Assembly: GCA_963816315.1 (NCBI GenBank)
Contig: CAWFJZ010000048.1
Coordinates: 248,001-312,000, forward strand
Length of the DNA: 64,000 nt
Direction: 5' to 3'
Source: CADEEN01 sp963816315
GTDB taxonomy: Bacteria > Pseudomonadota > Gammaproteobacteria > Burkholderiales > Burkholderiaceae_C
Shown here: one piece after another, positions 27,464 to 36,276 of the stretch
Layout of the letters: every line of letters begins with the position of its first letter
How positions within the stretch are numbered: the first letter of the stretch is position 1
Position numbers and translations under genes: made by a program
Notes under the pieces: generated by a model
Told to the model about the DNA's origin: nothing
Database searches by the model: none
What the model saw: only the letters and a program-made list of their open reading frames with translations

Positions 27464-27848
27464 CTACTTTTGTTCGCATACGGCCCGTTGCTGACCTTGA
27501 ATGCCCGCTTTGCGCACAGTGTGACGAACGCCAAGCCGCGTGCGGGTATGCGCTGGCGCGCCACTGCGGCGGTCGGCGCCAAAGGCGCGCCGACTGCGCT
27601 GCGGTGCTCGGGTTTCGGTCGCGCCGCATAACTCGCTGCACTCGCTGCGCTCGAGCGCAGCGAGTGAAGCGAGTTTCGCGGTGCGACCTCAGACCGAGCA
27701 TCGCAGGGAACCCTCGCGCAGCGAGGGCGAGCGCCGGCTGAGCCCCGACTGCGCCCCACCCGCCGCCTTGCTCGCGCACCGGCCACCGCAAAGCGCATTT
27801 CCGGACAGTCGCGAACGCACACAACGGGCCGACAGCACTCCCTGCGCT
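27464..27848. other. Intergenic region with a long GAGCGCAGCGAG hairpin
   Basis: This 385-base gap between the adenine deaminase gene and a convergent membrane-protein gene has no supported gene. Its main feature is an interrupted palindrome at about 27631-27674 built on CTCGCTGCGCTCGAGCGCAG, flanked by further copies of ACTCGCT/AGCGAGT. It could end transcription from both sides. CCCTCGCGCAGCGAGGG forms a second small hairpin near 27711. The sequence resembles dispersed intergenic repeats of this order. Confidence 0.55.
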
Positions 27849-28211
27849 TCAAGCCGCCGCGATGTGCTGCGGCTTCTTCTTCTCGCTCACCAGACACACC
27901 ATCAGCGACAGCAGGCCGCCGACGGCCAGCAGCATCAGCGCGCCGATGCCCCAGACGATCCAGGCCACCAGCGGCGCGTTGTTGCCGACCCAGCCGAGAA
28001 CGGTCTGCGCCAGGTCCATCGCCATGCCGAGCAGTTGCTGCCAGCCGGGGAACCAGCGCTCGATCATGTCGGCATAGGGCACGTTCCTGACCAGCGCTTC
28101 GACGTCGTCGAGCCACTTCGGGTCGATCGACAGCAGCGAGTGCAGGCCCCAGGTGAGCAGCGACCAGATGGCCAGGCCGATGAACGTGAAGATCCAGATG
28201 GCGATGTGCAT
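27849..28211 (-). CDS. Hypothetical inner-membrane protein
   Basis: A 120-residue protein with an N-terminal hydrophobic helix, an amphipathic middle (KWLDDVEALVRNVPYADMIE) and two closely spaced C-terminal helices ending in a lysine cluster. No family was recognised. It is divergent from the second BMP gene, about 150 bases away. The high-GC codon use fits a real gene, but expression is unproven. Confidence 0.6.
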   Translation of the reverse strand: MHIAIWIFTFIGLAIWSLLTWGLHSLLSIDPKWLDDVEALVRNVPYADMIERWFPGWQQLLGMAMDLAQTVLGWVGNNAPLVAWIVWGIGALMLLAVGGLLSLMVCLVSEKKKPQHIAAA

Positions 28212-28359
28212 GGTGTCGGTGGCGCCGTGGAGCCCAGAGATTGGACCACCGGCCGCCGCATCATGCTCTCCTTAGAATCCCTCCTGGACGTTGTCCTACA
28301 AGCGCCGCGTGCCACCGCGCGCTTGTGTCCCCAAACCCGTGGCCATGTCGAGGACAACC

Positions 28360-29421
28360 ATGCTCAAAAACCTCATCGGCGCGCTCGCTTGCGCGCTCGT
28401 GACTTCACCCGCACGCGCTGCCGAACCGCTGAAGGTCGGCTTCATCTATGTCAGCCCGATCGGCCAGGCCGGCTGGACGTACCAGCACGAGCAGGCGCGG
28501 CAGGCGCTGGATAAGTCGCTCGGCGCCAAGGTGCAGACGCGCTTCGTCGAAGCCGTGCCCGAGGGCGCCGACGCCGAGCGCGTGATGCGCGAGATGGCGG
28601 CCGACGGCACACGCCTGATCTTCGCCACCAGCTTCGGCTACCTCGAACCGGCGCTGCGCGTCGCCGCCGATTTCAAGGACGTGAAGTTCGAACACGCCGG
28701 CGGCTACAAGACCGCGGCCAACCTGAACACCTACAACGCGCGCTTCTACGAAGGCCGCTGGCTCGCCGGCTGGCTGGCCGGCAAGTCGAGCCCGAGCGGC
28801 GTGGCGGGCTACGTGGCCGGGTTTCCGCTGCCCGAGGTCATTCAAGGCATCAACGCGTTTGCGCTCGGCATGCGCGCGGTGAATCCGCAAGCGACGGTGC
28901 GTGTGGCTTGGCTCGGCACCTGGTTCGACCCGCCGAAAGAGCGCGAGGCGGCGTTGGCGCTGATCGGCGGCGGCGCCGATGTGCTGGCCAACCACAGCGG
29001 CTCGCCGGCGGTGCCGCAGACGGCGCAGGAGCGCGGCGTCAAGGTCATCGGCTATCAGAGCGACATGTCGCGCTTCGCACCCGATGCGCAGCTCGCCGCC
29101 GTGACGTCCGACTGGAGCGGCTACTACACGCGCGTCGCGCAAGCGGTGATGGCCGGCACGTGGCAGCCGCAGCCGACGTGGGGCGGCATGAAGGACGGCA
29201 TGGTGCGCCTGTCGGCCGTGCATGCGGCCGTGCCCGCCGATGTGAAGCGCGAACTCGCCGCGCGCGAGCAGGCGCTGGTCGCCGGCACGGCCGGCCCGTT
29301 CATCGGCCGCCTGGTCGATCAGGACGGCCGCGTGCGCCAGGAGCGCGGCGCGCTCGGCGATGACGCGATTGCGAAAATGGATTGGTTCGTGCAGGGTGTC
29401 GTCGGCAACTTGCCGAAATGA
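28360..29421 (+). CDS. BMP family ABC transporter substrate-binding protein (secreted paralogue)
   Basis: A 353-residue periplasmic binding protein clearly paralogous to the lipoprotein at 25240: VKFEHAGGYKTAANLNTYNA and GTWFDPPKEREAA align with its counterparts. It has a cleavable signal peptide (ALVTSPARA) in place of a lipobox. GAGG ahead of the ATG supports the start, though the frame is open upstream. Several ligand-pocket positions differ from the paralogue, so the two may bind different nucleosides. It is followed by a peptide-binding protein gene with AAGGAG at the junction. Confidence 0.88.
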   Translation: MLKNLIGALACALVTSPARAAEPLKVGFIYVSPIGQAGWTYQHEQARQALDKSLGAKVQTRFVEAVPEGADAERVMREMAADGTRLIFATSFGYLEPALRVAADFKDVKFEHAGGYKTAANLNTYNARFYEGRWLAGWLAGKSSPSGVAGYVAGFPLPEVIQGINAFALGMRAVNPQATVRVAWLGTWFDPPKEREAALALIGGGADVLANHSGSPAVPQTAQERGVKVIGYQSDMSRFAPDAQLAAVTSDWSGYYTRVAQAVMAGTWQPQPTWGGMKDGMVRLSAVHAAVPADVKRELAAREQALVAGTAGPFIGRLVDQDGRVRQERGALGDDAIAKMDWFVQGVVGNLPK

Positions 29422-29434
29422 AGGAGTGACGACG

Positions 29435-31017
29435 ATGCGACGTTGCCTGATCGGCTTGACCCTCGCGCTGGCGGCGACTGGCGCGCTGGCGCAAGGCAAG
29501 ACGCTGCGCTTTGCCAGCGCCTTCGATCCGCAGAGCATGGACCCGCATGCGCTGGCGCTGCTCTACCAGACGCGCGTCGTCACGCAGATCTACGAAGGCC
29601 TGGTCAACCGCGGCAAGGACTTCAAGCTGGAGCCGTCGCTGGCCACGTCGTGGGAGATGACCGGCCCGACCACCTGGCGCTTCAAGCTGCGCCCCGGCGT
29701 GAAGTTCCACGACGGCACGCCGTTTACCGCCGACGACGCGGTGTTCTCGATCGAGCGCGCGCTCGACAAGGCCTCGCAGCGCAAGAACCAGATGCTCGGC
29801 ATCAGCCGGCGCGAAGAAGATCGATGCGTTGACGATCGACGTCGACGACGACGCAGCCCGACGCCGTGCTGCCCGACAAGCTGTCTACCTCGTCGGCATG
29901 ATGAGCAAGGCCTGGGCCGAGAAGAACAACGTCGTCAAACCGCAGGACTACAACGCCAAGCAGGAGACGTTCGCCGTGCGCAACGCCAACGGCACCGGGC
30001 CGTTCACGCTCGTGCGCTACGAGGCCGACGTGCGCACCACGCTGAAGGCCAACCCGACGTGGTGGGGCAAGGGCACGTCGCAGCGGCGGCGGCAACCTCG
30101 ACGAAGTGCAGTACCAGGTGATCCAGGCCGACGCCACGCGGCTGGCGGCGCTGCAATCGGGGCAGGTCGATTTCGTCATCGACCCGCCGTTCCAGGATCT
30201 GGCGCGCCTGAAGGCCGACAAGAGCGCTGAAGATCAGCGAGGCCGACGACATCGGCACGCAGTACTTCGCGCTCGAACCAGCACAGCGCCGAGCTCGCCG
30301 GCAGCGACGTCAAGGGCAGGAACCCGTTCAAGGACGTGCGCGTGCGCACGCGCGGTGCAGCTCGCGATCGACACCGACCTGATCGTCAAGCAGGTGCTGC
30401 GCGGCGAAGGCAAGGTCACCGGCTCGTTCGTCTCGCCGCTGGTCGACGGCTACCTGCCCGAGTTCGAGCAGCGGCCCAAGGCCGACGCCGCCGCCGCGCG
30501 CGCGCTGCTCAAGGAGGCCGGCTACGAGAACGGCTTTTCGGTGCAGATGGATTGCGTCAACGTCGCCTGGCGCGCCTCGGTGTGCCAGGCCGCGGCGTCG
30601 ATGCTGGAGAAGGTCGGCATCAAGGCCAGCCTGGCCACCTCACCGAGCTCGGTGTTCTTTCCGAAGCTGAGCCAGGGCACCGGCTATCTGGTCGAGTTCG
30701 GCTGGAGCGCCACGCCCGATCCGTGGAACATGCTTGCAGTCGCTGGTGCGCAGCAACGACGGCCTGAGCCGCCGGCGCGTTCAACGCCGGGCGCTACAGC
30801 AACCCGAAGCTCGACGCGCTGATCGACGGCATCCGCATCGAGCCGAATCTCGCCAAGCGGCGGCAGATGGTCGGCGACGCGCTGCGCATCGATCAACGCC
30901 GAGCTGCCGCTGGTTCCGCTCTACCGGCGCCAGCACAACTGGGTCATGCGGCCGAACGTCGACGTGGTGCAGTGGCCGAACGATGTGCTGGAACTGCGCT
31001 GGGTGACGCTGCGCTGA
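29435..31017 (+). pseudogene. Peptide/nickel ABC transporter substrate-binding protein (SBP_bac_5), ten insertions
   Basis: The signal peptide (ATGALAQ) and first 120 residues read normally, including TLRFASAFDPQSMDPHA. Thereafter the family sequence continues only by changing frame near 29807, 29850, 29884, 30083, 30226, 30278, 30351, 30736, 30770 and 30888. Each change is explained by one extra base (two at 29884). Removing these 11 bases gives 1572 bases and a 523-residue protein of normal length ending in NDVLELRWVTLR. No nonsense or missense decay is apparent. It is either dead, or intact and mis-sequenced. No permease genes follow. Confidence 0.85.
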
Positions 31018-31025
31018 GCGGCGGA

Positions 31026-31609
31026 CTACGGCGCGCGCGTGGCCGGCCAATCGGGCGCCCGCAGCGCCGTCATCACGTGGTCGCGCCAGGCGCCGTCGAT
31101 GAACAGGTACTCGCGCGCCAGGCCTTCGCGCTCGAATCCCAGCCGCTCCAGAAGCGCCAGGCTGCGCACGTTCTCCGGCCGTGCGTTGGCCTGCACGCGG
31201 TGCAGCGCGACGCGCGGGCCGAAGGCATCGGCCAGCGCAGCGACCAGCGCTTCGCGCATCAGGCCGCGGCCCTCGTGCGCGACATCGATCGCGTAGCCGA
31301 GCATCGCGTTGCAGAACGGGCCGCGCGAGATCTGCGAGAAGCGCAGATGGCCGATGACCGTCATCGACTCGTCGCCGCGCAGCGTCAGGAACCAGCCGAC
31401 CTGCGTGCGCTCGGCCTCGGCCTTCGCCGCTGCGGCCAGGCGCTCGCGCTGCCCATCGACGGTGAACACCGCCTCGGGCAGCGGCGGGTTCCACGGCCTG
31501 TGCGCCATGCGGTTGCGGCGCAGTGGTCGGCGACGGCTTCCGCCAGCGCGGCGTCGCTCGCGCGCAGTACGAGGCGATCGGTCTGCAACAGGGATGGGGG
31601 CGAGGCCAT
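31026..31609 (-). pseudogene. GNAT family N-acetyltransferase, one frameshift
   Basis: A RimJ/RimL-like acetyltransferase. The N-terminal 30 residues (LLQTDRLVLRASDAALAEAV) are in one frame, and the rest from MAHRPWNPPLPE is in another. The break is near 31518-31522, where one C is missing after TGCGCC. Restoring it gives HCARNRMAHRPW and a 194-residue protein. The acetyl-CoA site region VAHEGRGLMREAL and the terminal ALLERLGFEREG are intact. It is convergent with the peptide-binding protein gene. Confidence 0.85.
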
Positions 31610-31864
31610 GGGCGCAACGATAGCGTGGCCGCTGTGGGCGCGGCGTCGTCGCACGTGCGGCTTGGCGGTCGGTTCGGCAGCCGGTACATTGCGTCGCAGA
31701 CCCTCGGGCGAGGCCACCGCCGCGCCGCTGCTTCGGTTGTCTATGGAGGTGCTATGCCGCACGCAAGAACCCAATCCGCTGTCGCCGTTGATTTTCTTGC
31801 TGATGCTGCCGTAGGTGTTACGCCGCACCGTTCCTGCATATGGTCTAGAACACGTTAGAACGCG
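31610..31864. other. Intergenic region, possible 34-residue peptide
   Basis: No established gene lies here. A GGAGG site precedes an ATG at 31754 that opens a 34-codon frame ending at 31858, seven bases before the DUF4160 gene. It could be a leader peptide or chance. Base composition becomes noticeably less GC-rich toward the right end, which marks the edge of an accessory segment. Confidence 0.35.
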
Positions 31865-32251
31865 ATGGATCCGTACGAGGAGCTCGAACGCGCAGTCGTA
31901 GAGGCCGAGTCGCTGCAGGACGCAGCGGAGGCACTCTCCGAACTGCTGACTGGCGGCTATTCCGTCTGGCTAGATGGTCGTCTATACAACATCAAGCAAC
32001 TAGTGGGTCGTGTGCGCGGCATCGAGATTCACGTGTATTCAAACGAGCACCCACCACCTCACTTTCATGTACGCAGTCCAGATGTCGATGCGGTGTTCAC
32101 CATCGATGACTGCACCTTCATCCGTGGCAACATTGATGGGCGGGAGCAGAGGCTGGTGAAATGGTGGTACGACCGCGCCCGACCACACCTGATCGCGAGT
32201 TGGAACGCTACTAGACCATCTGATTGTCCAGTTGGCGCAATCGATGAGTAG
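31865..32251 (+). CDS. DUF4160 domain protein
   Basis: A 128-residue protein whose C-terminal half is a DUF4160 domain, recognised by IEIHVYSNEHPPPHFHV and KWWYDRARPHLIASWN. Such genes are often scattered on accessory DNA, frequently beside DUF2442 genes, and are sometimes discussed as toxin-antitoxin-like; the usual partner is not seen here. Base use is lower in GC than the flanks (for example TTA and CTA codons nearby), which suggests acquisition. The N-terminal 45 residues are acidic and helical. Confidence 0.8.
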   Translation: MDPYEELERAVVEAESLQDAAEALSELLTGGYSVWLDGRLYNIKQLVGRVRGIEIHVYSNEHPPPHFHVRSPDVDAVFTIDDCTFIRGNIDGREQRLVKWWYDRARPHLIASWNATRPSDCPVGAIDE

Positions 32252-32335
32252 AGCGCTCTGCCGTTGTATCGACCGCGCTCGTAGCGCGTCGCGCTCTAGT
32301 CCCTCCATCGAGAGGCGGCTGTCGCACATAACCTC

Positions 32336-32629
32336 ATGCCCTTTCCCGAGTCATTAGGCGTCATCACCTGCCCGTGCGTCCTGCAAGGTGACAGGCCGGT
32401 GCTGGCTGCATCACCCGCAGGAGGAGACTGGCAGATGTACTGCAGTTGGCAAGGCCATGACTTCAGCGACGACGAGGCGCTGCGAAAAGAACTCTTGCTC
32501 GTTCATGTGGAGCATCTGGTCGCCAAAGACCCGTCCCTGCTGGAACTCGCCGACCTGCCCGAGGACATGGGAGCAGAGCGCGCGGCGATCGATCAGCCTT
32601 GGGTCCGATTCGAGGACAAGGACGACTGA
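32336..32629 (+). CDS. Hypothetical protein
   Basis: A 97-residue cytoplasmic protein with no confidently recognised family. It has two close cysteines (ITCPCVLQGD) and a third in MYCSWQGHDF, an acidic C terminus and a helical middle (LLVHVEHLVAKDPSLLELADL). It lies 84 bases after the DUF4160 gene in the same lower-GC segment and 24 bases ahead of a reductase gene. It may be a partner or passenger of the DUF4160 gene. Confidence 0.55.
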   Translation: MPFPESLGVITCPCVLQGDRPVLAASPAGGDWQMYCSWQGHDFSDDEALRKELLLVHVEHLVAKDPSLLELADLPEDMGAERAAIDQPWVRFEDKDD

Positions 32630-32653
32630 GCCCTTCACTGTGAGAGGACAAGC

Positions 32654-33283
32654 ATGAGCACGGTATTCGTCAACATCGGACTCAGCCTCGACGGCTACAT
32701 GGCGCCGGAAGGCATGACCATGGGCCAGCCGGAGTACAAGGGCTGGGGCGCAAAGTGGGGCGCGATGATGAGCTGGATCATGAGCCAGCAGTTCTTCCGC
32801 GAGAACCTCAAGCTTGGGCCCGGCGGGCAGACCGGCCCGGTCAACGACATGCTCCGCCGCACCACGGAGCGCATCGGCGCCAACATCATGGGCAAGCGCA
32901 TGTTCGAGCAGGGCGAGATCGCCTGGCCCGAGGAGGCGCCGTTCCACACGCCGGTGTACGTTCTGACCCACGAGCAGCGTGAACCGTGGGTGCGGCCGGG
33001 CGGGACGACATTCCACTTCGTCAACGACGGCCCCGAGCGTGCCCTCGAGCAGGCCAGGGCGTCTGCGGGCGGTCGCGACATTCGCATCGCGGGCGGCGCG
33101 GACGTGATCCAGCAGTACCTGAACCTGGGCGTCGTCGAGGAGTTGGAAGTCGCCTTGGCGCCGGTGGTGTTCGGCGCCGGGAGGCGCCTGTTCGAGAACC
33201 TGCGCGAGCCGGTGCCGCGGTTTCGGATCGACAGGGTGCTGGAAAGTCCGGCGGCCACACACCTGCGCTATGTGCGTGAATGA
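32654..33283 (+). CDS. Dihydrofolate reductase/RibD C-terminal domain family protein
   Basis: A 209-residue reductase-like protein of the RibD_C/DHFR superfamily. The N terminus (NIGLSLDGYMAPEG) is the family start. The NADPH-binding segment IRIAGGADVIQQYLNLG and VALAPVVFGAGRRLFENL are typical. The natural substrate of these stand-alone proteins is not known. AGAGGA upstream of the ATG is a good ribosome-binding site. It is the third gene of a same-strand accessory cluster. Confidence 0.88.
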   Translation: MSTVFVNIGLSLDGYMAPEGMTMGQPEYKGWGAKWGAMMSWIMSQQFFRENLKLGPGGQTGPVNDMLRRTTERIGANIMGKRMFEQGEIAWPEEAPFHTPVYVLTHEQREPWVRPGGTTFHFVNDGPERALEQARASAGGRDIRIAGGADVIQQYLNLGVVEELEVALAPVVFGAGRRLFENLREPVPRFRIDRVLESPAATHLRYVRE

Positions 33284-33349
33284 CCGTGTAATTCACGCGG
33301 ACGAAGGCGTGCGCAAGCGATTTTTTGCCAACCCTCGAAAGGCAGCCTC

Positions 33350-33739
33350 ATGACCACCCAGGGATTCGTCGCATCGCATGCCAAGGACGCCAGGTTCGAG
33401 CGCGGCCTTCGGTCTTTCTACGAGTATCGCGACCTCGGCATCAAGAGTGCGACCGAGGGTCGCGTCGATGCCCATGTCATCCGCGCAGCGGCGGGAAAAG
33501 AGTTTTCGAGCCAGCCTCACCTGCACAAGACGACGTTCCAGATGGTGTACGTCTTGAAGGGCTGGATCGAGTTCGAATACGAGGGCCAAGGCGTGGTGCG
33601 ACTCGAAGCCGGCTCCTGCGTTCATCAACCGCCGGACATCCGTCACCGCGAACTCGGACACAGCGACGACATTGAAATGCTCGAGATCGTGCTCCCGTCC
33701 GGCTTCGCCACGGAAGAAGTGGACAAGGTTCAGCCTTAG
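33350..33739 (+). CDS. Cupin domain protein
   Basis: A 129-residue single-domain cupin. HLHKTTFQMVYVLKGWIEF is cupin motif 1 and GSCVHQPPDIRHRELG is motif 2, together providing histidine metal ligands. Function could be enzymatic or ligand binding. It lies 66 bases downstream of the RibD-like reductase gene in the same direction and is convergent with the LigB-type dioxygenase gene. Confidence 0.85.
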   Translation: MTTQGFVASHAKDARFERGLRSFYEYRDLGIKSATEGRVDAHVIRAAAGKEFSSQPHLHKTTFQMVYVLKGWIEFEYEGQGVVRLEAGSCVHQPPDIRHRELGHSDDIEMLEIVLPSGFATEEVDKVQP

Positions 33740-33763
33740 TGGCGGTCGGTTAGGGCGGTCGGT

Positions 33764-34603
33764 TCAGCGCAACGCCGCGTCGAGTCGCGCCGCTCCCGCC
33801 CCGAACGCGTACGTGTCCATGCCCAGCACGCCATGCGTCGCGCTCTCGTGCAGGCGCTTCGGCGGCGCGTCGCGCCCGCCCGCGCCGGCGGCGATGTACC
33901 ACGGCAGCAGGTGCTCGTCGGTCGGGTGCATGTCCACCGCGTGCGGCGCCTGCGCGCGGTAGTCGAACAGGGCTGTCCAGTCGCGCGCGGCGCTGCGCTC
34001 GGCGAACCAGGTGCGGAAGGCGGCGCTCTCCGGCGCCTCGGGCGGCGTGGACTGGCGGTGCATGCCGGCCATCGCCACCTTGCGCAGGTTGTGCGTGATG
34101 CTGCCGGTGCCGACGATCAGCACGCCCTCGTCGGCCAGCGGCGCCAGCGCCTGGCCGAGCGCGAACAGCTCGGCCGGCTTGGCATGGGGCGACCAGCCGA
34201 GCGGCAGCACCGGCACGTCGGCGGCCGGATAGACGTACTTGAGCGCGGTCCAGATGCCGTGGTCGAGGCCGCCGTGCTCCAGGCGGTGCATCGGCAGGCC
34301 CGCGGGCGCGAGCAGCCGCTCACGCGGTCGGCCAGCGCCGGCGCGCCGGGCGCGTCGTAACGCATCGCGTACAGGCGCTCGTCGAAGCTGCCGAAGTCGT
34401 ACACCGCCTCGTGCCGCGCCGCGGCCAGCGCCGCGGGCTCGCGGGTCAGCGTGTGCGCCGACAGCGCGAGGATGGCCTTCGGCCGGCCGAACGCTGGCGT
34501 CGATCGCCGGCCCCAGGCGCAGCAGGAAGGCGCCGGCCGCGCCCGGTTCGAGGGCGATCATCGGCGAGCCGTGGGAGATGAACAGGGAGGGCAGGGTCTT
34601 CAT
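33764..34603 (-). pseudogene. LigB-type class III extradiol ring-cleavage dioxygenase (YgiD/DODA-like), two compensating frameshifts
   Basis: A non-haem iron dioxygenase related to DOPA 4,5-dioxygenase. The first and last parts share a frame: FISHGSPMIALEPGAAG at the N terminus and HGGLDHGIWTALKYVYP through HATHGVLG-like segments later. The middle, YDFGSFDERLYAMRYDAPGA, is in another frame between breaks near 34492 (one extra base) and 34322 (one missing base). After correction the length is 279 residues, normal for the family, and the iron ligands H12 and the DHG histidine are kept. Confidence 0.82.
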
Positions 34604-34792
34604 GCGTCGATTGAAACGCAGCGCCGCCGCCGCGGCGTTCAAGTCTTCTGCAAGCGGCATTGCACGGCTTGCTACGACACGGCGCGTCTCAGGCCAGCGC
34701 CGGGCTCCGTTCGCCCTGAGCCTGTCGAAGGGTCCCAAGCGTCGGTCTGAGCCTCCCCACGGGGAATGCGCGCGCAGCGCGCGAGGGGTCAT

Positions 34793-35800
34793 CTACTGCA
34801 ACCACTGGTGATCGAGCAGCAGCGCCGCGAACAGGGCGCCGAGGTAGGCGATCGAATAACGAAAGGTCGGCAGCGCCCAGCGCATCGGGTCGCGCTTGAG
34901 GTGCCAGGCGCAGAGCACGAAGCCGGCGCCCAGCGGCAGCGCGGCGGCCAGGTACAGGCCGCCGGCCATGCCGGTGGCGGCCGGCAGCAGCGACACGCCC
35001 CAGGTGAGCAGGGCGTAGGCGAGCACGCGGCCCGCGGTGTGCGCCACGCCATGCGTCACCGGCAGCATCGGCACCTCGGCGCGCGCGTAGTCGTCGCGGC
35101 GGTGGATCGCCAGCGGCCAGAAATGCGGCGGCGTCCAGACGAAGATGATCAGGAACAGCAGCAGCGCGCCGGCGTCGAGCGTGCCGCTGACGGCGACCCA
35201 GCCGAGCAGCGGCGGCGCGGCGCCCGCCGCGCCGCCGATGACGATGTTCTGCGGCGTGCGGTGCTTGAGCCACAGGCTGTACACGCCGGCGTAGCCGAGC
35301 AGCGAGGCCAGCGTCAGCGCGGTGCACAGCGCATTGGTGGTGGCCAGCAGCAGCGCCGTGCCAGCCGCCGCGAGCAGAGCAGCGAACAGCGCCACCTGCG
35401 TCGTGCCGAGCGCGCCGCGCGGCAGGGGGCGGGCGCGCGTGCGCGCCATCAGCGCGTCGATGCGGCGATCGACCAGGTGATTGAGCGCGGCCGCGCTGGC
35501 GGCGACCATCGCGATGCCCAGGCTGCCGAACAGCAGCACGCGCCAGGGCACCATCGCGTGCGTCGCGAGGAACATGCCGGCCAGCGCGGTGAACACCATC
35601 AGCGCGACCACGCGCGGCTTGGTCAGCGCCAGGTACTCGCGCCACAGGGCGCGAGTACCTGGCGCTCTGGCGCCGAACGTACGGCTCCCCCGAGCCTTGC
35701 AGGCCGCGGCGTCGCGGGACGCGACGCCTCTCGCACCGTCCACGTCCGCGCAGGCGGACGTGGAGCCGCGGTGCTCAGCCCCTCCGGGAGGGGGCTCCAC
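34793..35800 (-). CDS. ctaB: Protoheme IX farnesyltransferase (heme O synthase), start uncertain
   Basis: A polytopic membrane prenyltransferase that converts heme B to heme O for the haem-copper oxidase encoded upstream. The aspartate-rich prenyl site NHLVDRRIDALMARTRARPL and YSLWLKHRTPQNIVIGG are intact, with eight to nine helices. Homology begins at WREYLALTKPRVVAL near 35650. The 50 codons upstream lie in repeat DNA and are unlikely to be native protein. No good ATG or GTG exists between, and a 19-bp inverted repeat covers exactly this point, so the 5' end may be damaged. The longest frame starts at GTG 35800. Confidence 0.88.
   Translation of the reverse strand: MEPPPGGAEHRGSTSACADVDGARGVASRDAAACKARGSRTFGARAPGTRALWREYLALTKPRVVALMVFTALAGMFLATHAMVPWRVLLFGSLGIAMVAASAAALNHLVDRRIDALMARTRARPLPRGALGTTQVALFAALLAAAGTALLLATTNALCTALTLASLLGYAGVYSLWLKHRTPQNIVIGGAAGAAPPLLGWVAVSGTLDAGALLLFLIIFVWTPPHFWPLAIHRRDDYARAEVPMLPVTHGVAHTAGRVLAYALLTWGVSLLPAATGMAGGLYLAAALPLGAGFVLCAWHLKRDPMRWALPTFRYSIAYLGALFAALLLDHQWLQ
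35625..35666. repeat. 19-bp inverted repeat with 4-base loop at the 5' end of ctaB
   Basis: AGCGCCAGGTACTCGCGCC is followed after four bases by its exact complement. The left arm encodes the conserved REYLAL residues of ctaB; the right arm is upstream of the conserved start. An inverted duplication of the first codons, or a fold-back artefact, would give this pattern. It explains the missing start codon of ctaB. Confidence 0.75.
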
Positions 35801-35880
35801 TCAGTTCGACCGCTCCCTCCAGCCTCCCTCCGAGAGGGAGGCTCCTGCCAGACGGACGAACGGACTTCGTTCATCGTGCT
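35690..35880. repeat. Structured intergenic repeat, copy 1
   Basis: This segment matches the region at 45262-45390 along most of its length, beginning CCTTGCAGGCC. It can form stems GGCGTCGCG/CGCGACGCC (35708-35728) and CCACGTCCGC/GCGGACGTGG (35740-35763), plus a CCCCTCC/GGAGGGG hairpin. Where the two copies differ in the stems, the changes are mostly compensatory. It lies between the subunit IV gene and ctaB. Confidence 0.65.
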
Positions 35881-35897
35881 GGAGCCCTCCTCTCGCG

Positions 35898-35934
35898 CTA
35901 GGGGGCCGCGCGGCGCAGCCGCGCGGCCCCCTAG
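35898..35934 (-). terminator. 17-bp perfect stem-loop at the end of the subunit IV gene
   Basis: CTAGGGGGCCGCGCGGC and its exact complement flank a GCA loop, and the stop codon of the oxidase subunit IV gene is part of the stem. There is no U-tract on the ctaB side, so it may attenuate transcription or protect the 3' end of the cox message and is unlikely to be a strict terminator. Confidence 0.55.
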
Positions 35935-36272
35935 CGGAAGAACAGCAGCCGCGTCAGAAAGGTATGGTCGGCTTCGGCCCACATCAACCCCACGAGAACG
36001 AGCAAGGCAAGCGGCGGCAGGGTGATGGCGCAGATCAGCGCCATGCGCTCCCAGGCCATGTGCATGAAGACGGCGACGATCAGGCCGGCCTTCGCCAACA
36101 TGAAGGTGATGATCAGCCCCCAGCGCAGCAGACCCTGGAAGTGGAAGTAGTCCACCAGGTAGGAAAAGGTGCTGAGCAGGAACAGCAGGGCCCAAATCTT
36201 CAGGTACAGGCCTATCGGATGTTGCTGATGTTGCTGATGCTGCTGGCCATGTTCGGCGGTGCTTGTGCTCAT
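35931..36272 (-). CDS. Cytochrome c oxidase subunit IV family protein
   Basis: A 113-residue small membrane subunit with three helices and a histidine/glutamine-rich N terminus (GQQHQQHQQHPIGLYLKIW). FMLAKAGLIVAVFMHMAWER is the family signature. It lies 4 bases downstream of the second subunit III gene. It probably stabilises the terminal oxidase. Its stop codon is embedded in a strong hairpin. Confidence 0.88.
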   Translation of the reverse strand: MSTSTAEHGQQHQQHQQHPIGLYLKIWALLFLLSTFSYLVDYFHFQGLLRWGLIITFMLAKAGLIVAVFMHMAWERMALICAITLPPLALLVLVGLMWAEADHTFLTRLLFFR

Positions 36273-36276
36273 GGCG

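Noticed and set aside
35651..35800. Native N-terminal extension of ctaB
   Set aside because: The extra codons lie in dispersed repeat DNA that is also found at 45.3 kb, and ctaB homology starts only at WREYLAL.
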